64,000 nt of DNA. Origin: a virus. A program made the position numbers and the translations under genes. Shown in pieces: positions 1 through 8,178 of this stretch; positions within the stretch are counted from its first letter, which is position 1, and every line of letters starts with the position of its first letter. Where the stretch lies: the IMG/VR virus record IMGVR_UViG_3300009499_000001, positions 1 to 64,000 of that record. The stretch is one strand, 5' to 3'. Under the pieces are notes generated by a model. That model was not told where the DNA came from. It saw only the letters and a program-made list of their open reading frames with translations, and made no database searches.

Positions 1-409
1 TGGCCAGGGTCGGGTCCATCTGGTGGTCCCTATACCCGCCGTCCTCCCAACACTCCTGGGCCATCTCGAGGGCGCGGTCGCGGGTCATGGGACCACCGCC
101 GGCACCGCCCGCGATAGCGACCACGCTCCCGGGTGGGGCGAGCTCGCCCTCGGCTTGCCGCGAGGTGGTTCCGGCTGCCGTCTCGGCCTCACCGAGGCTG
201 CGGTAGCACTGAGACCACTTCAGTCCAGGACTCTCCTTACCGTCAGCGCCGAACAACGGAATCGGCGGGGCGTCGTCATCCTCCTGGGAGATAACGTAGA
301 ACCCCTTTTCCCGCCCCACCCTGCCCCTGCGCCGTCGGTTCGGGCCGTAGTGGGCAGTGTAGAACACGAGTTTCGATTCACTTACTTCCACGAAGCGCAG
401 TTTGTTCAT
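1..409 (-). CDS. Hypothetical protein, truncated by left window edge
   Basis: An ATG at 409 opens a frame of 136 codons that reaches the window edge without a stop, so the C-terminus is missing. The protein starts MNKLRFVEVSES, has a basic stretch near residues 24-31, an acidic turn (QEDDD, about 42-46) and a Gly/Ala-rich segment. AAAGGAG lies about 10 bases before the start. It overlaps the end of the upstream gene by about 30 bases, as is common in this operon. It is the last visible gene downstream of portal. No family recognised; a capsid-morphogenesis role is possible from position only. Confidence 0.6.
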   Translation of the reverse strand, partial: MNKLRFVEVSESKLVFYTAHYGPNRRRRGRVGREKGFYVISQEDDDAPPIPLFGADGKESPGLKWSQCYRSLGEAETAAGTTSRQAEGELAPPGSVVAIAGGAGGGPMTRDRALEMAQECWEDGGYRDHQMDPTLA

Positions 410-770
410 AGCGGTTCAGCTCCTTTCGATGCACGGCTTCGCCGTGTCCGTGGTCTTCACAGAAGCGGATCATTCCCAGCAGCATCATGTCCAGCTTCGC
501 CTGCAAGAGTCGCCGCGCGCGACTTCTATTGCGGTCAAACTCCTCGATGTCCAGGTGGAAGTCTCCGCGAGCCACTTGCCGGCCCACCTCCGCCCAGCCG
601 TCGATGTACAACAGCTTCGGGCGCAGGTATGCATCCAGGTCGACGCACGATGGGACGTCGAATCCCATGCTCGCCAGGATGCAGGTGACGTCTTTGACCT
701 TCTTGTCAGACCACCACCTTCGGTTCTTGGGGTAGACCATGCCGAGATGTAGGTCGGTCATTACTATCAT
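378..770 (-). CDS. Hypothetical protein, 130 aa
   Basis: Soluble, mixed-charge protein with no membrane segment or recognised motif. The N-terminus (MTDLHLGM, from an internal Met at residue 4) is followed by a basic Trp pair (RRWWSDKK, about 17-24) and an Arg-rich helix near residues 80-92. Its ATG overlaps the stop of the upstream gene in an ATGA, which implies translational coupling. It sits in the string of small genes downstream of portal. Function unknown. Confidence 0.6.
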   Translation of the reverse strand: MIVMTDLHLGMVYPKNRRWWSDKKVKDVTCILASMGFDVPSCVDLDAYLRPKLLYIDGWAEVGRQVARGDFHLDIEEFDRNRSRARRLLQAKLDMMLLGMIRFCEDHGHGEAVHRKELNRYEQTALRGSK

Positions 771-1072
771 TGGTCAGTCTCCACACTCGCCCCGTCCTCC
801 ACCGCTTCCCGAACCTGAGCGTCCAGGAGACGCTTTACACTCTCAAGGCGTACATCGAGTTGGCCTTGCCGTTCATGCCGTCTGTAGTCTGCGTGTCGCA
901 GCCTCACCTGAGACAAGATCTTCGCGTCTATGTCCCTTGGGCGAAATCGGTAGTCGCCAGCAATCACCACCGTATCAGAAGGAAGATCAGCGTCGATCTG
1001 CCGCAGCCACTCGGAAGTGTGCAAGGCTTTGGCCAAGGCCGCGAGGTCCTCGTCCGTCCACTTGTCCGTCAT
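767..1072 (-). CDS. Hypothetical protein, 101 aa
   Basis: Small acidic/basic helical protein starting MTDKWTDEDLAALAKAL. The C-terminal half is a charged helix (about residues 55-95) that could form a short coiled coil. The stop is shared with the next gene's start (ATGA). Its start lies inside the 3' end of the upstream gene, an unusually long overlap of about 86 bases. The upstream gene's last 35 or so residues look like out-of-frame translation of this gene, so this frame is the better-supported one in the overlap. Function unknown. Confidence 0.6.
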   Translation of the reverse strand: MTDKWTDEDLAALAKALHTSEWLRQIDADLPSDTVVIAGDYRFRPRDIDAKILSQVRLRHADYRRHERQGQLDVRLESVKRLLDAQVREAVEDGASVETDQ

Positions 1073-1469
1073 GGCCGGCGCCCGGATCTCGATGTGCCTT
1101 GCCGGTGCTCAGAAAGAGTAACTGCTGGCCGAGGACATACATGCCCGTGTCGACGTAGACCGGCCCCGCCTCAGGCACCTTGAACTCGGGTATCTTGCCG
1201 GTCTCGGCTGTGTCGGCAGTGTCCTGTGACTTGACGGCCGCATGGAGTTCAGCCCAGGCTGCGTTGCGCCGCTCTTGGCAGAGCTTTACCAAGCGTGCCG
1301 CCGCCAAGGCTGCCTCAAGCTTCTCAATGCGCTGGTCGAGTTCGGCCCTGGACTGCGGTCGTTCCACGCCCCGCTGAGCCTTGGCCAGCATTTCATCTCC
1401 CACGGGTTCTGTCCTGGCGGCGTGTTCCTGGGCCAAGGCTTCGCGCACATACTCATCGTTCGTGCACAT
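987..1469 (-). CDS. Coiled-coil hypothetical protein, 160 aa
   Basis: Residues 30-85 are a Glu/Ala/Arg-rich helix (ELDQRIEKLEAALAAARLVK) typical of a coiled coil. Up to about residue 122 the protein reads normally. The rest (Gly/Arg/His-rich) runs through the start of the next gene in another frame and is compositionally odd, so the true C-terminus may once have been shorter or a frameshift may exist here. It lies between a Zn-finger gene and a small helical gene downstream of portal. Function unknown. Confidence 0.5.
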   Translation of the reverse strand: MCTNDEYVREALAQEHAARTEPVGDEMLAKAQRGVERPQSRAELDQRIEKLEAALAAARLVKLCQERRNAAWAELHAAVKSQDTADTAETGKIPEFKVPEAGPVYVDTGMYVLGQQLLFLSTGKAHRDPGAGHDGQVDGRGPRGLGQSLAHFRVAAADRR

Positions 1470-1490
1470 CGGTGTCTCCTTCCTGTCCCA

Positions 1491-2105
1491 CTACGCAGCC
1501 TCGGCGGCCACGTATATCGTCGGGATGTCCCACAACAGAGCCTGCCCGTCTATGACCAGCACTTCTTCCCACTGCCAGGAGTAGGTGTAATCGTCGATCT
1601 CCCAACCAAGGGTGGCGAAGTTGTTGCCGGGGTTCAACAGCACTGCCCTGTTGAAGTGGACCTCGAACGGGTCGCCAAACCTATACACGAAGCCGTCTCT
1701 CTGCCGCTTCGGCCGGAGGCGTGCTGTCCCCCGGCACACATCACACCACTTGCCCTTCCCATTCTGGTGCCGATGACCGCACTTGGTACAGAAGTCGAAG
1801 GTGAATGCTTGGCGAATCGCTCGCCGGGTATCCCTGGTATCCAGGCCCATGATGCTCTTGTGCCCGTCAGCGCCCATCAGCTTCTTGACCGGGAATCCAT
1901 CAGGGGCCATGAACCGGATAACGTCCCATTCCAGGTATACCGGCTTGTGGCCCGGGCGCTTCACGTCGCACCCAAGATCGCCAATCGTTAGTACGCCCCA
2001 GTGGAACTCATCCTCGTCAGTCGTGATAACGACTTCATCCCCATCCTTGAACATCGACCTGAACAGCGTCCAGGCGTCGGGTGTCGGATTCAGGCTGTTT
2101 CCCAT
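1491..2105 (-). CDS. Zinc-ribbon protein downstream of portal, 204 aa
   Basis: I choose the ATG at 2105 (MGNSLNPTPDAW) because the longer frame would run into the end of the portal gene. The middle holds two Cys pairs (CTKCGHRHQNGKGKWCDVC, near residues 107-125), a likely structural zinc site. The flanks are beta-rich and Trp/Tyr-rich toward the C-terminus. It follows portal by 13 bases, so it is probably cotranscribed. No catalytic motif seen; family not recognised. Confidence 0.65.
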   Translation of the reverse strand: MGNSLNPTPDAWTLFRSMFKDGDEVVITTDEDEFHWGVLTIGDLGCDVKRPGHKPVYLEWDVIRFMAPDGFPVKKLMGADGHKSIMGLDTRDTRRAIRQAFTFDFCTKCGHRHQNGKGKWCDVCRGTARLRPKRQRDGFVYRFGDPFEVHFNRAVLLNPGNNFATLGWEIDDYTYSWQWEEVLVIDGQALLWDIPTIYVAAEAA

Positions 2106-2118
2106 CGTTGTCTCCTTC

Positions 2119-3900
2119 TCAGTCGGCCGGCGCCTTGTGCGGTTGGGCCTGCTGGGTTTCCGCCGGCGACGTTCCCGCTCCCCGCCCACGGCCCATGTTG
2201 ATGTTGACCGTCTCGCCGGGCTGCCTTCCGCCGCCTGCTGGCTGCGGCGTCCCGCCCTGACCGATCGGCGCGCCTGGCCGGAAGATCTCCGCGAACTCTT
2301 CGAGGCCGCCCTTCTTGCCGAGGATGTGGAGCAGCCGCTGGGCGTCGATGTAGATGCCCTGCTGGGCCAGGATCGGCGCCAAGGGCACCACGATGTTCTG
2401 CATGAGATTGACCGTCGCCGTGTACTCCTCTTTGGGAGTGTCGTAATGCAGGGCGTACGGCTCGATCTTCAGCTCGTAGTCCTTGAAGGCCCCCTGCCGG
2501 CTCCTGGGCGTCCAGACCTGAGTGTGATAATGTCCGCCGCCCAAGGGGATGCTCACGGGCACCGACAGGTCCTCGTCGTGCCAGACGTACCACGCCAGCC
2601 GCTTGAAGATGTGCTCCGCGACCTTCAGTACCCGATTCCGCCACTCGCCCAGGCGGACCCCCGCGGACTGCCACAGCATCTGCTCCTGGCCGAGGGTCTC
2701 GCTCTGGGCCTGACTGCCACCGACCAGATTGGGGTTGCCGCCGATGCGGTTGCCTTGCTGCTCGAAGTACTCCGCCGACTTGTAACTCGCATCTGACGGA
2801 CCCCCGCTTTGCAGGCGTTTGACGGCGTTCGGGTTGCCCATGATGACCGCGCCGTCGCTGGCCTTGCGGATCGTGTTGGCCAGTTCATCCTCGCCGGGTT
2901 CAACAACGGTCAGCTCTTTCTCGCGCTCCGCCTGCCGCGCGATCTTGCGGGCCAGCACGTTGAGCAGCAAATGCACGTCGTACACCGGCGCTATGGCCGC
3001 CAGGGGCATGTCGTGGTCCGGCACATGGATCAGTCCCAGCTCCTCGTAGGGTCCGCGCTCGGGGCCGTCCCAGCCAACCTCGCCGACGAACTTGGTGGTC
3101 GCCGCCACGTCCCCCGGCAGGTCCACCACTATCATCTCCTGGGGTAGCCAGACGTGGATCAACTCGGTCATCTCGTACAGCTCTCCGTCCTCCGACCGTG
3201 GCCCCTTGTCGCCGACGTTGCGGGTCTTGTCAGACTTCTGTGGGCTGGCTTCGTGGGCTGCCTCAAGCGCGCCCCGATCATAGTGGCCGTAGTCCAGCGC
3301 CCATTCCAACGGCAGGCGTTCCTTGTCGTACTCGAACGCTCTGCGGTCACGTCGACGCGCCTCGTAGTCGTATCCGTAATCGTCCAGACTCACGGGATCG
3401 ACGAAGGGCTCGGCCGGGTCGTGCAGGTAGCCGTGGGGAGGCATCTCGTCACTACCCTCCACGGCCTGGCCGCACTTGAGTATGGCCAGCCCGAACAGGC
3501 TGTCCACGAGCGCCGTCCGGAAGCTCTCGCCCAGCCCCATGTGCCCGGCTCTCGTGTTGGTCGCCTCTGCCAGGACCTTGCCGACGTAGCTGAACGGTCT
3601 GCCCGGTGTACTCATCTCGCAACGCGGGTTGATGACCAGGCGGGAGGCGAACGCGGAAACAAACTGGTACAGCGTGTTGATGGGTAGGCGACCGGGCTTG
3701 ATGTCGCTGTCGCCGTAGTACGGCCCGACGTACTGCTCGACCATCCGCGTTTTGTGCTTGCGGTGCGGCTTGAACTGCTCGTCGGCCGCCTCGATCGCGC
3801 GTGCGAGCTTCTTGGCGAAGCTGGTCTTCGACGTGCGGATGTTAGGTCCTCGCCGCTCGTCGGTTGCTGCTGCCGGCTCTTTGGTGTCAACGGCTGTCAC
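2119..3900 (-). CDS. Portal (head-tail connector) protein
   Basis: At 593 residues this is in the size range of podovirus portals and lies downstream of the terminase genes, the usual order. It should form the dodecameric ring at the capsid vertex through which DNA is packaged. Visible features: a basic N-terminus, a helix-rich core (LLNVLARKIARQAEREKEL, about 311-330), a central region with the motif GGNPNLVGG (about 387-395) followed by SETLGQEQM and a long amphipathic helix (about 400-440), and a low-complexity Gly/Pro/Gln tail from about 545. There is no enzymatic motif. The assignment rests on overall sequence style, length and synteny; the unusual point is that five small genes separate it from terminase. 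Confidence 0.8.
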   Translation of the reverse strand: MTAVDTKEPAAATDERRGPNIRTSKTSFAKKLARAIEAADEQFKPHRKHKTRMVEQYVGPYYGDSDIKPGRLPINTLYQFVSAFASRLVINPRCEMSTPGRPFSYVGKVLAEATNTRAGHMGLGESFRTALVDSLFGLAILKCGQAVEGSDEMPPHGYLHDPAEPFVDPVSLDDYGYDYEARRRDRRAFEYDKERLPLEWALDYGHYDRGALEAAHEASPQKSDKTRNVGDKGPRSEDGELYEMTELIHVWLPQEMIVVDLPGDVAATTKFVGEVGWDGPERGPYEELGLIHVPDHDMPLAAIAPVYDVHLLLNVLARKIARQAEREKELTVVEPGEDELANTIRKASDGAVIMGNPNAVKRLQSGGPSDASYKSAEYFEQQGNRIGGNPNLVGGSQAQSETLGQEQMLWQSAGVRLGEWRNRVLKVAEHIFKRLAWYVWHDEDLSVPVSIPLGGGHYHTQVWTPRSRQGAFKDYELKIEPYALHYDTPKEEYTATVNLMQNIVVPLAPILAQQGIYIDAQRLLHILGKKGGLEEFAEIFRPGAPIGQGGTPQPAGGGRQPGETVNINMGRGRGAGTSPAETQQAQPHKAPAD

Positions 3901-3927
3901 GGCCTGTCCTTTGCCAGCGCAGGATGC

Positions 3928-4449
3928 CTACGTCGTTCGTGCTGTTTTTGCTGTCGGGTCTCGCACTACCAGCGCCGCAGTCAGGTCGGCACACAGTTGC
4001 TTCACCAGCTTGCGGGCTGCGTCGTTCTGTGGTTCGTATCGTTTGAGGAACTCGGCCTTGTCTCCGATGGTGGCCAGGGGTGGTGAGTGGGGTTCACAGC
4101 GAGGCGACCACACGAGCCAGTCGCCTTCCTTGAAGTCGCAGGCCGGACGTGTTGCCGGCACGACCAGGATGGAACCGCCGCCGTCATTAGGGCGGAATCT
4201 GGGGGGATGTGGCTCGGCCTTGTGCTCAATGCGTATCCATCCCCGACCCTGGCAGCCGTGGCAGACCGTCAGTTCGCGTACTTGGCTCACTAACGCGGGG
4301 TCGCCCAGCACAACATCCCCTTCCTTCGCATTGTTGAGAACGTCTGCCAGTTTTCGAGCCGCTGCGTCACGTAGCCGGGGCACAACCTTGGTCCGCCCCC
4401 AGTACTCACCAGAACCCTTGCACACCGGGCATGTCTCACTGTGGTTCAT
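3928..4449 (-). CDS. Zinc-finger protein, 173 aa (paralogue of the upstream gene)
   Basis: The ATG at 4449 is preceded by AGGGAGGAG at good spacing, so I use it rather than an upstream start. The N-terminus has CPVCKGSGEYWG and, near residue 85, CHGCQGRGW, the CxxCxGxG repeats of DnaJ-like zinc modules. The C-terminus ends in a helix containing NDAARKLVKQL. The next gene upstream (4436-4774) also has a CPLCDGKG start, a Trp-Val-Trp segment and NATARKMMEQ, so the two look like diverged duplicates. An RNA-, DNA- or protein-binding role is inferred; function unknown. Confidence 0.65.
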   Translation of the reverse strand: MNHSETCPVCKGSGEYWGRTKVVPRLRDAAARKLADVLNNAKEGDVVLGDPALVSQVRELTVCHGCQGRGWIRIEHKAEPHPPRFRPNDGGGSILVVPATRPACDFKEGDWLVWSPRCEPHSPPLATIGDKAEFLKRYEPQNDAARKLVKQLCADLTAALVVRDPTAKTARTT

Positions 4450-4774
4450 CGGCTCCTCCCTGCTTCTCTGCGACACGGGCTTGCATCTGCTCCATCATCT
4501 TGCGGGCCGTGGCGTTCACCGGGGCGAAGTGTTCGCGGAAGTAATCATGGGTGTAATGTGCAGCCTGCCAATTGCGATACGCGTGCGCAGGCCACACGAA
4601 CCACGTCAGGTCCGGGTTGAAGATGTCCGCTGGGATCAGCCCAGGACAAGCCCACCAGAAACTGCCCCGATGGGTCACGCCGACGAACGTGCCAAGTTGA
4701 TGGCCTTGCGAACTGACCGGCGAGATCGTGCCTTTGCCGTCGCACAGGGGGCATTTCTCGGTGGGTTCATTCAT
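4436..4774 (-). CDS. Zinc-finger-like protein, 112 aa
   Basis: Starts MNEPTEKCPLCDGKG, one CxxCxGxG half-module. The middle is Trp/Phe-rich (TWFVWPAHAY, about 57-66) and the C-terminus is a helix (NATARKMMEQMQARVAE) shared in pattern with the downstream gene. It overlaps both neighbours by 8-14 bases. Only one Cys pair is present, so zinc binding would need a dimer or is lost. It lies between the terminase nuclease gene and portal, an unusual place for such genes. Function unknown. Confidence 0.6.
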   Translation of the reverse strand: MNEPTEKCPLCDGKGTISPVSSQGHQLGTFVGVTHRGSFWWACPGLIPADIFNPDLTWFVWPAHAYRNWQAAHYTHDYFREHFAPVNATARKMMEQMQARVAEKQGGADEPQ

Positions 4775-5129
4775 CGTCTGTCACCTGCCTCTCGATCTGC
4801 GTGCCGCCGTCGAACTCGATTCTGTCTTGACCGAACCACTGCTCGACGACAGCAAACTCGCCAGGGATGAATCCGCAGGGGTAGGCGTGCTGGGTCACCT
4901 TCCACAGTTCAGCGAGGGCCGCGGTGCGCTGAACCTGCAAGAAACAGATCACCGCGCACCGCCACCCGCGGGGAGCCAGCCAGGACGGTGCCTGGTCGTA
5001 CGTGTTGATCACCGCGAGGTACAGAGTTCCCCACAGCGCGCAGCCTAGCCGGATTCCTGGAACCCGGCACGCACGCCACGCCTCACGGAGGTGCTTCAGG
5101 AACACCCGGATTTGCAGTGGTCCGTTCAT
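4767..5129 (-). CDS. Hypothetical protein, 120 aa
   Basis: The start at 5129 (MNGPLQIRVF) overlaps the upstream stop as ATGA; longer alternatives would run into that gene. The protein has four Cys (about positions 21, 30, 58, 85), several Trp and a mildly hydrophobic middle (CALWGTLYLAVI, 30-41) that is too short and polar to call a membrane helix with confidence. Acidic C-terminus. Not recognised. Confidence 0.55.
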   Translation of the reverse strand: MNGPLQIRVFLKHLREAWRACRVPGIRLGCALWGTLYLAVINTYDQAPSWLAPRGWRCAVICFLQVQRTAALAELWKVTQHAYPCGFIPGEFAVVEQWFGQDRIEFDGGTQIERQVTDDE

Positions 5130-5449
5130 CCCAGCCTCCCTCTGATCCACACCCACAGCACGCCCCAGCACCCCTCGAAAGCTAAGACCATGGCCATGAA
5201 CACCACCCACCAAGCAATTACGACGGCCACGGCCAGTTCCTGCATCCTGGTACGCCGTCGGAGCCGGAGTACCTCTGCCCGCGAGGCCGCAAGCACGATC
5301 CCTTGCCGGCGCATGATCGCTTGCTGGGTCATCTGGTTGGCTCGGGCCAGCGTCAGGGCCTGAGACACCTGGGCCTGCTGTCGGCGCATCCGGCCGACGT
5401 TCGGCGTGCCGTCAGCGCGTCGTACCTTTTTGGTCTTGTGTTTGCTCAC
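5126..5449 (-). CDS. Small basic protein with C-terminal membrane segment
   Basis: 107 residues. The first 70 are strongly basic and helical (KHKTKKVRR, MRRQQAQ, RLRRRTR). Residues 71-102 are a long hydrophobic stretch (ELAVAVVIAWWVVFMAMVLA then a Trp-rich part) ending in RGRLG, which fits one or two transmembrane helices. Both ends are ATGA-overlapped with neighbours. A holin-like or membrane-anchoring role is conceivable, but the position between terminase and portal does not support lysis in particular. Confidence 0.6.
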   Translation of the reverse strand: MSKHKTKKVRRADGTPNVGRMRRQQAQVSQALTLARANQMTQQAIMRRQGIVLAASRAEVLRLRRRTRMQELAVAVVIAWWVVFMAMVLAFEGCWGVLWVWIRGRLG

Positions 5450-6687
5450 CAGTCCACCTCTCCACTCCGTTCAGCCGCCCGGTCGCGTTCCTTGAACTGC
5501 TTGTCCCGCCAAGCGAGGCTGCCGGGGGGTGCGGGATCGACCTCGACCACCTTGCGGAACTTCGGGAGGTCCACGCACGCTCGGAACGCGAGCGCGGAGC
5601 CCACCACGAGGTCCCCATGCCTCTCGCGAACCGCCGGCGGGAGACTGACCAATCTCTGATGCGTGATCCGGCCGGCCTCGTCGTAGATGTACTGCTGGTG
5701 CTGTTGGAGGAGGGTCAAGGACCGGATGATCGGCCTGTGGTGCTGAAGGGCGTCCATCCACTTCCCGAACAAGTACGGCGACGTCGCCTCCCCGCCAGCC
5801 CAGCCGAGTTGGTCTCGCCGGACCACGTACTGCTTCGACGTGTCGATGCTGTGCCACATGCGCCCGTAGCCGGCGTCGTCCCAGATAGACCTAATCGCGG
5901 TGATGCCGTGCATTTTGCGAACACAACAGATCAAGGCGTCGTTGTAGTACCTGGCCACTGCCGCCGCGAATCTGCCCAAGTTGGCCGGTTTGATCCGGTT
6001 GTCGGCCAGTTCACAACACTGCTCAAGTCGGTCGGCGAAATAGCCGACGATCGTGCTGTCTGAGGCCTCCACCCCCTCGGACACATCCATGCCCAGACCA
6101 ACTGCCCGGGTGACGTGCTCGACGTGAGTTGGTAGGTCAGGCGGCTGGGCGTCGGGTGGTGCGTAGACGGCCAGCCTGCCCTCAGCACGCCGCACAAGCC
6201 AGCGCTCCAGGGCCTTCCGGCGCTTGTCCTCCCCGAGCTGGAAGAACAGGCGGCTGAGAACCACGCGGTCCTCCGTGTCCCTGTGGATCTTGCGTTCGCC
6301 GCCGGTGTACGCAAATCCCTCGGGCAGCTCCTCGCAGAACTGACGCTCGGTCATGCCGACGGGTTCCAGGCCCCAATCCATTCTGTACGCCGGGTCGCGG
6401 AGGAACTGGCGCTGGTGGTCCAGCCAGGACCCCTCGAAGACAGCCTGGCCCTTCTGTGCGGTCCAGTCGAGCTCCATTTCCTTCCGCCACCGCCAGGAGT
6501 CCTTCCAAGTTCCGTCCGGGTTCTGGACGCAGCCCAACCGACGACGTTCGCGCACGAGGATCTCTGGGGTGAAGGCGATTGGGTCGGCAGTGTAGTGCAG
6601 ATTCACCACGACGATGTCCCGATGGGTCGGCAGCACCGTGAGGCCCGGCATCAGCGTGCGGGGGCGGGTTATCGTCAGACCGGTCAT
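5446..6687 (-). CDS. terL: Terminase large subunit, C-terminal nuclease part (split gene)
   Basis: 413 residues forming the RNase H-like nuclease half of a terminase large subunit. GMDVSEG (about 199-205) supplies the first catalytic Asp (D201), and HGDLVVGSALA (about 357-367) matches the family's last motif with D359. The place where the middle acidic residue is expected reads LICCVRK, so that residue may be changed. The ATPase half is a separate upstream gene whose TGA overlaps this ATG (ATGA). The first 190 residues before the nuclease presumably carry linker and C-terminal ATPase elements. It should cut concatemeric DNA during packaging. Confidence 0.75.
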   Translation of the reverse strand: MTGLTITRPRTLMPGLTVLPTHRDIVVVNLHYTADPIAFTPEILVRERRRLGCVQNPDGTWKDSWRWRKEMELDWTAQKGQAVFEGSWLDHQRQFLRDPAYRMDWGLEPVGMTERQFCEELPEGFAYTGGERKIHRDTEDRVVLSRLFFQLGEDKRRKALERWLVRRAEGRLAVYAPPDAQPPDLPTHVEHVTRAVGLGMDVSEGVEASDSTIVGYFADRLEQCCELADNRIKPANLGRFAAAVARYYNDALICCVRKMHGITAIRSIWDDAGYGRMWHSIDTSKQYVVRRDQLGWAGGEATSPYLFGKWMDALQHHRPIIRSLTLLQQHQQYIYDEAGRITHQRLVSLPPAVRERHGDLVVGSALAFRACVDLPKFRKVVEVDPAPPGSLAWRDKQFKERDRAAERSGEVDW

Positions 6688-7352
6688 GCGACCTCCGGCT
6701 CCGGCATGTCCAAGGCGATCCGCATGCTACAGCCCCCGTCCTTGAAATCCGGTGTGGTGACGCCCAAGTACCAGCCGCGGCGGACAGAAGCCACGGTGGC
6801 GCCGTAGGCGTCCTCGAACTCGTCCTGGAAGGCCGTCTCATCGCTCACGAGGCCGCTGACGGTGTGCGATCTGATCTTGCTCCCGCCCTGGGCGATGGGG
6901 GTGATCGAGGAATTCAGGCGTAGGAAGGTGATGCCCTTGGCCCGGATCTCTACATCCCTCTCCGGCAACAGCCAGTCTCTGCATGGGATGTGGTTCACGA
7001 TGAACTTGGTTCGGCCCAACAGGCCGTCGCCGGAGTGTTCGTTGCCGATCACATCCTCAAGCTTCTTGCTCTGCTGGAAGATCAGCCGGCCGGGATGGAA
7101 CAAGGGGTCCCACAGGCTAATCATCGCGGCCCACCACGTCACCAGGAGCTGGCGGGATTTGGGTACGAACATCATCCGGTTGCCCTGCCAGATCCGCGTC
7201 AGCGCCACGATGTGGCGGCGGTAAGCCGGGAACGGCTTGATCGGCTGCTCCTCGTCGTGCTGGTCGAGGGTCCTGACGAAGTAGCGAGCGAACACCAACG
7301 GATCGCCGGCAGCCGCCGCCCAGCGGGCTTGAACCAGTTCACGCTCCGTCAT
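6684..7352 (-). CDS. terL: Terminase large subunit, N-terminal ATPase part (split gene)
   Basis: 222 residues from the ATG at 7352 (MTERELVQARW). The adenine/Walker A-like motif is PKSRQLLVTW (64-73), related to the SRQxGxTW form, but with Leu-Val where Gly is expected. Walker B is LVSDE (168-172) and the coupling motif LGVTTP follows (196-201). The frame ends soon after, exactly where the nuclease gene begins, so motor and nuclease are on two polypeptides unless a frameshift joins them. Drives ATP-dependent DNA translocation into the capsid with portal and the small subunit. Confidence 0.75.
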   Translation of the reverse strand: MTERELVQARWAAAAGDPLVFARYFVRTLDQHDEEQPIKPFPAYRRHIVALTRIWQGNRMMFVPKSRQLLVTWWAAMISLWDPLFHPGRLIFQQSKKLEDVIGNEHSGDGLLGRTKFIVNHIPCRDWLLPERDVEIRAKGITFLRLNSSITPIAQGGSKIRSHTVSGLVSDETAFQDEFEDAYGATVASVRRGWYLGVTTPDFKDGGCSMRIALDMPEPEVA

Positions 7353-7497
7353 GGTTGCCTCCGAAGATCCTCGCCTTGACCCCAGCCAGCCACTTGCCGA
7401 AGCCGACCAGCGGCCGCGGGATACGGGCATAGGTCGGCAGGTGTTCCCGTCGGAACCGCAGCCCGGCCTTATGGATTCGGCGTTGTCGTTTGGTCAT
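7339..7497 (-). CDS. Small basic protein between terminase subunits, 52 aa
   Basis: An ATG at 7497 opens MTKRQRRIHKAGLRFRREHL and runs 52 codons to a TGA that overlaps the start of the terminase ATPase gene. It is strongly basic (about a quarter Arg/Lys) with a short hydrophobic/Trp patch near residues 31-42. It also overlaps the last 29 bases of the small-subunit gene. Codon use fits the neighbours. The position suggests a DNA-binding packaging accessory, but this is inference only. Confidence 0.5.
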   Translation of the reverse strand: MTKRQRRIHKAGLRFRREHLPTYARIPRPLVGFGKWLAGVKARIFGGNHDGA

Positions 7498-8110
7498 TGC
7501 CACTGGCTGTTTCCTGTCCTTCCTCTGCGAGCCACCGATCGTCCGGCGCGCTGGCCTGGGCCCGGGCCATCAGTTCCTCTTGAGTCAGGTCGCCGCCGGG
7601 CTTGAGGCCGATGGTACCCCCATGCCGCACGTCCCGGCCCTCGCTCACGATGCCCAGCACGCGCCCCAACTCCCGGCCGGCGGCGAGGGCATCGAGCAGT
7701 TCCAGCTTGCGGACCTCCGAATCTCTGCCCTGGCTGTGGATCGTGGCAGCCTTCACCATCCGCGTGTCCCGGCCGGCCCGGCGCAGTTCCACCAACGTCG
7801 TCTTGCCCTGGAGGAACCCCTGGAAGTCCGCCAAGTCCGCCCCGAAGAAGATCTCCGCGTAGCGACACATGACGGCTTCGCGGGTGATCCCGTGTTCCCT
7901 CAGCAATTCGCGTACAGCGGCCGCAACCTTAACATTTCTCAGCAGTCTGCTGGCCCCGGTCCAGGCTGTTCCCTCGCTCCTGACCCGATACCCAGCCTCC
8001 TTGTAGGCCCGCGTGCCGTTGAAATGGTTCAGGTAGTGGATGACGAATTGCTGCTGGCGTGGGTTCAATTGGCTGAAGGGGGACGCGGTGTTGGCCTCAT
8101 CGTCAGGCAT
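7469..8110 (-). CDS. terS: Terminase small subunit
   Basis: 213 residues from the ATG at 8110 (MPDDEANTASPF). Residues 15-75 carry the Terminase_2-type DNA-binding helix-turn-helix: LNPRQQQFVIHYLNHFNGT, then the AYKEAGY signature and ASRLLRN..VAAAVRELL. The middle (about 75-170) is a helical oligomerisation region and the tail is acidic/polar. Family knowledge: it recognises the pac or cos site and regulates the large subunit. Directly upstream of the split large subunit, 68 bases after an HNH endonuclease gene. Confidence 0.85.
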   Translation of the reverse strand: MPDDEANTASPFSQLNPRQQQFVIHYLNHFNGTRAYKEAGYRVRSEGTAWTGASRLLRNVKVAAAVRELLREHGITREAVMCRYAEIFFGADLADFQGFLQGKTTLVELRRAGRDTRMVKAATIHSQGRDSEVRKLELLDALAAGRELGRVLGIVSEGRDVRHGGTIGLKPGGDLTQEELMARAQASAPDDRWLAEEGQETASGNDQTTTPNP

Positions 8111-8178
8111 CACCCCAATTCTCCGCCCGAAGAACTCCCCTCTCCAAGCCCCTTCCTCCGTTTGTTCACAAACCGCTC

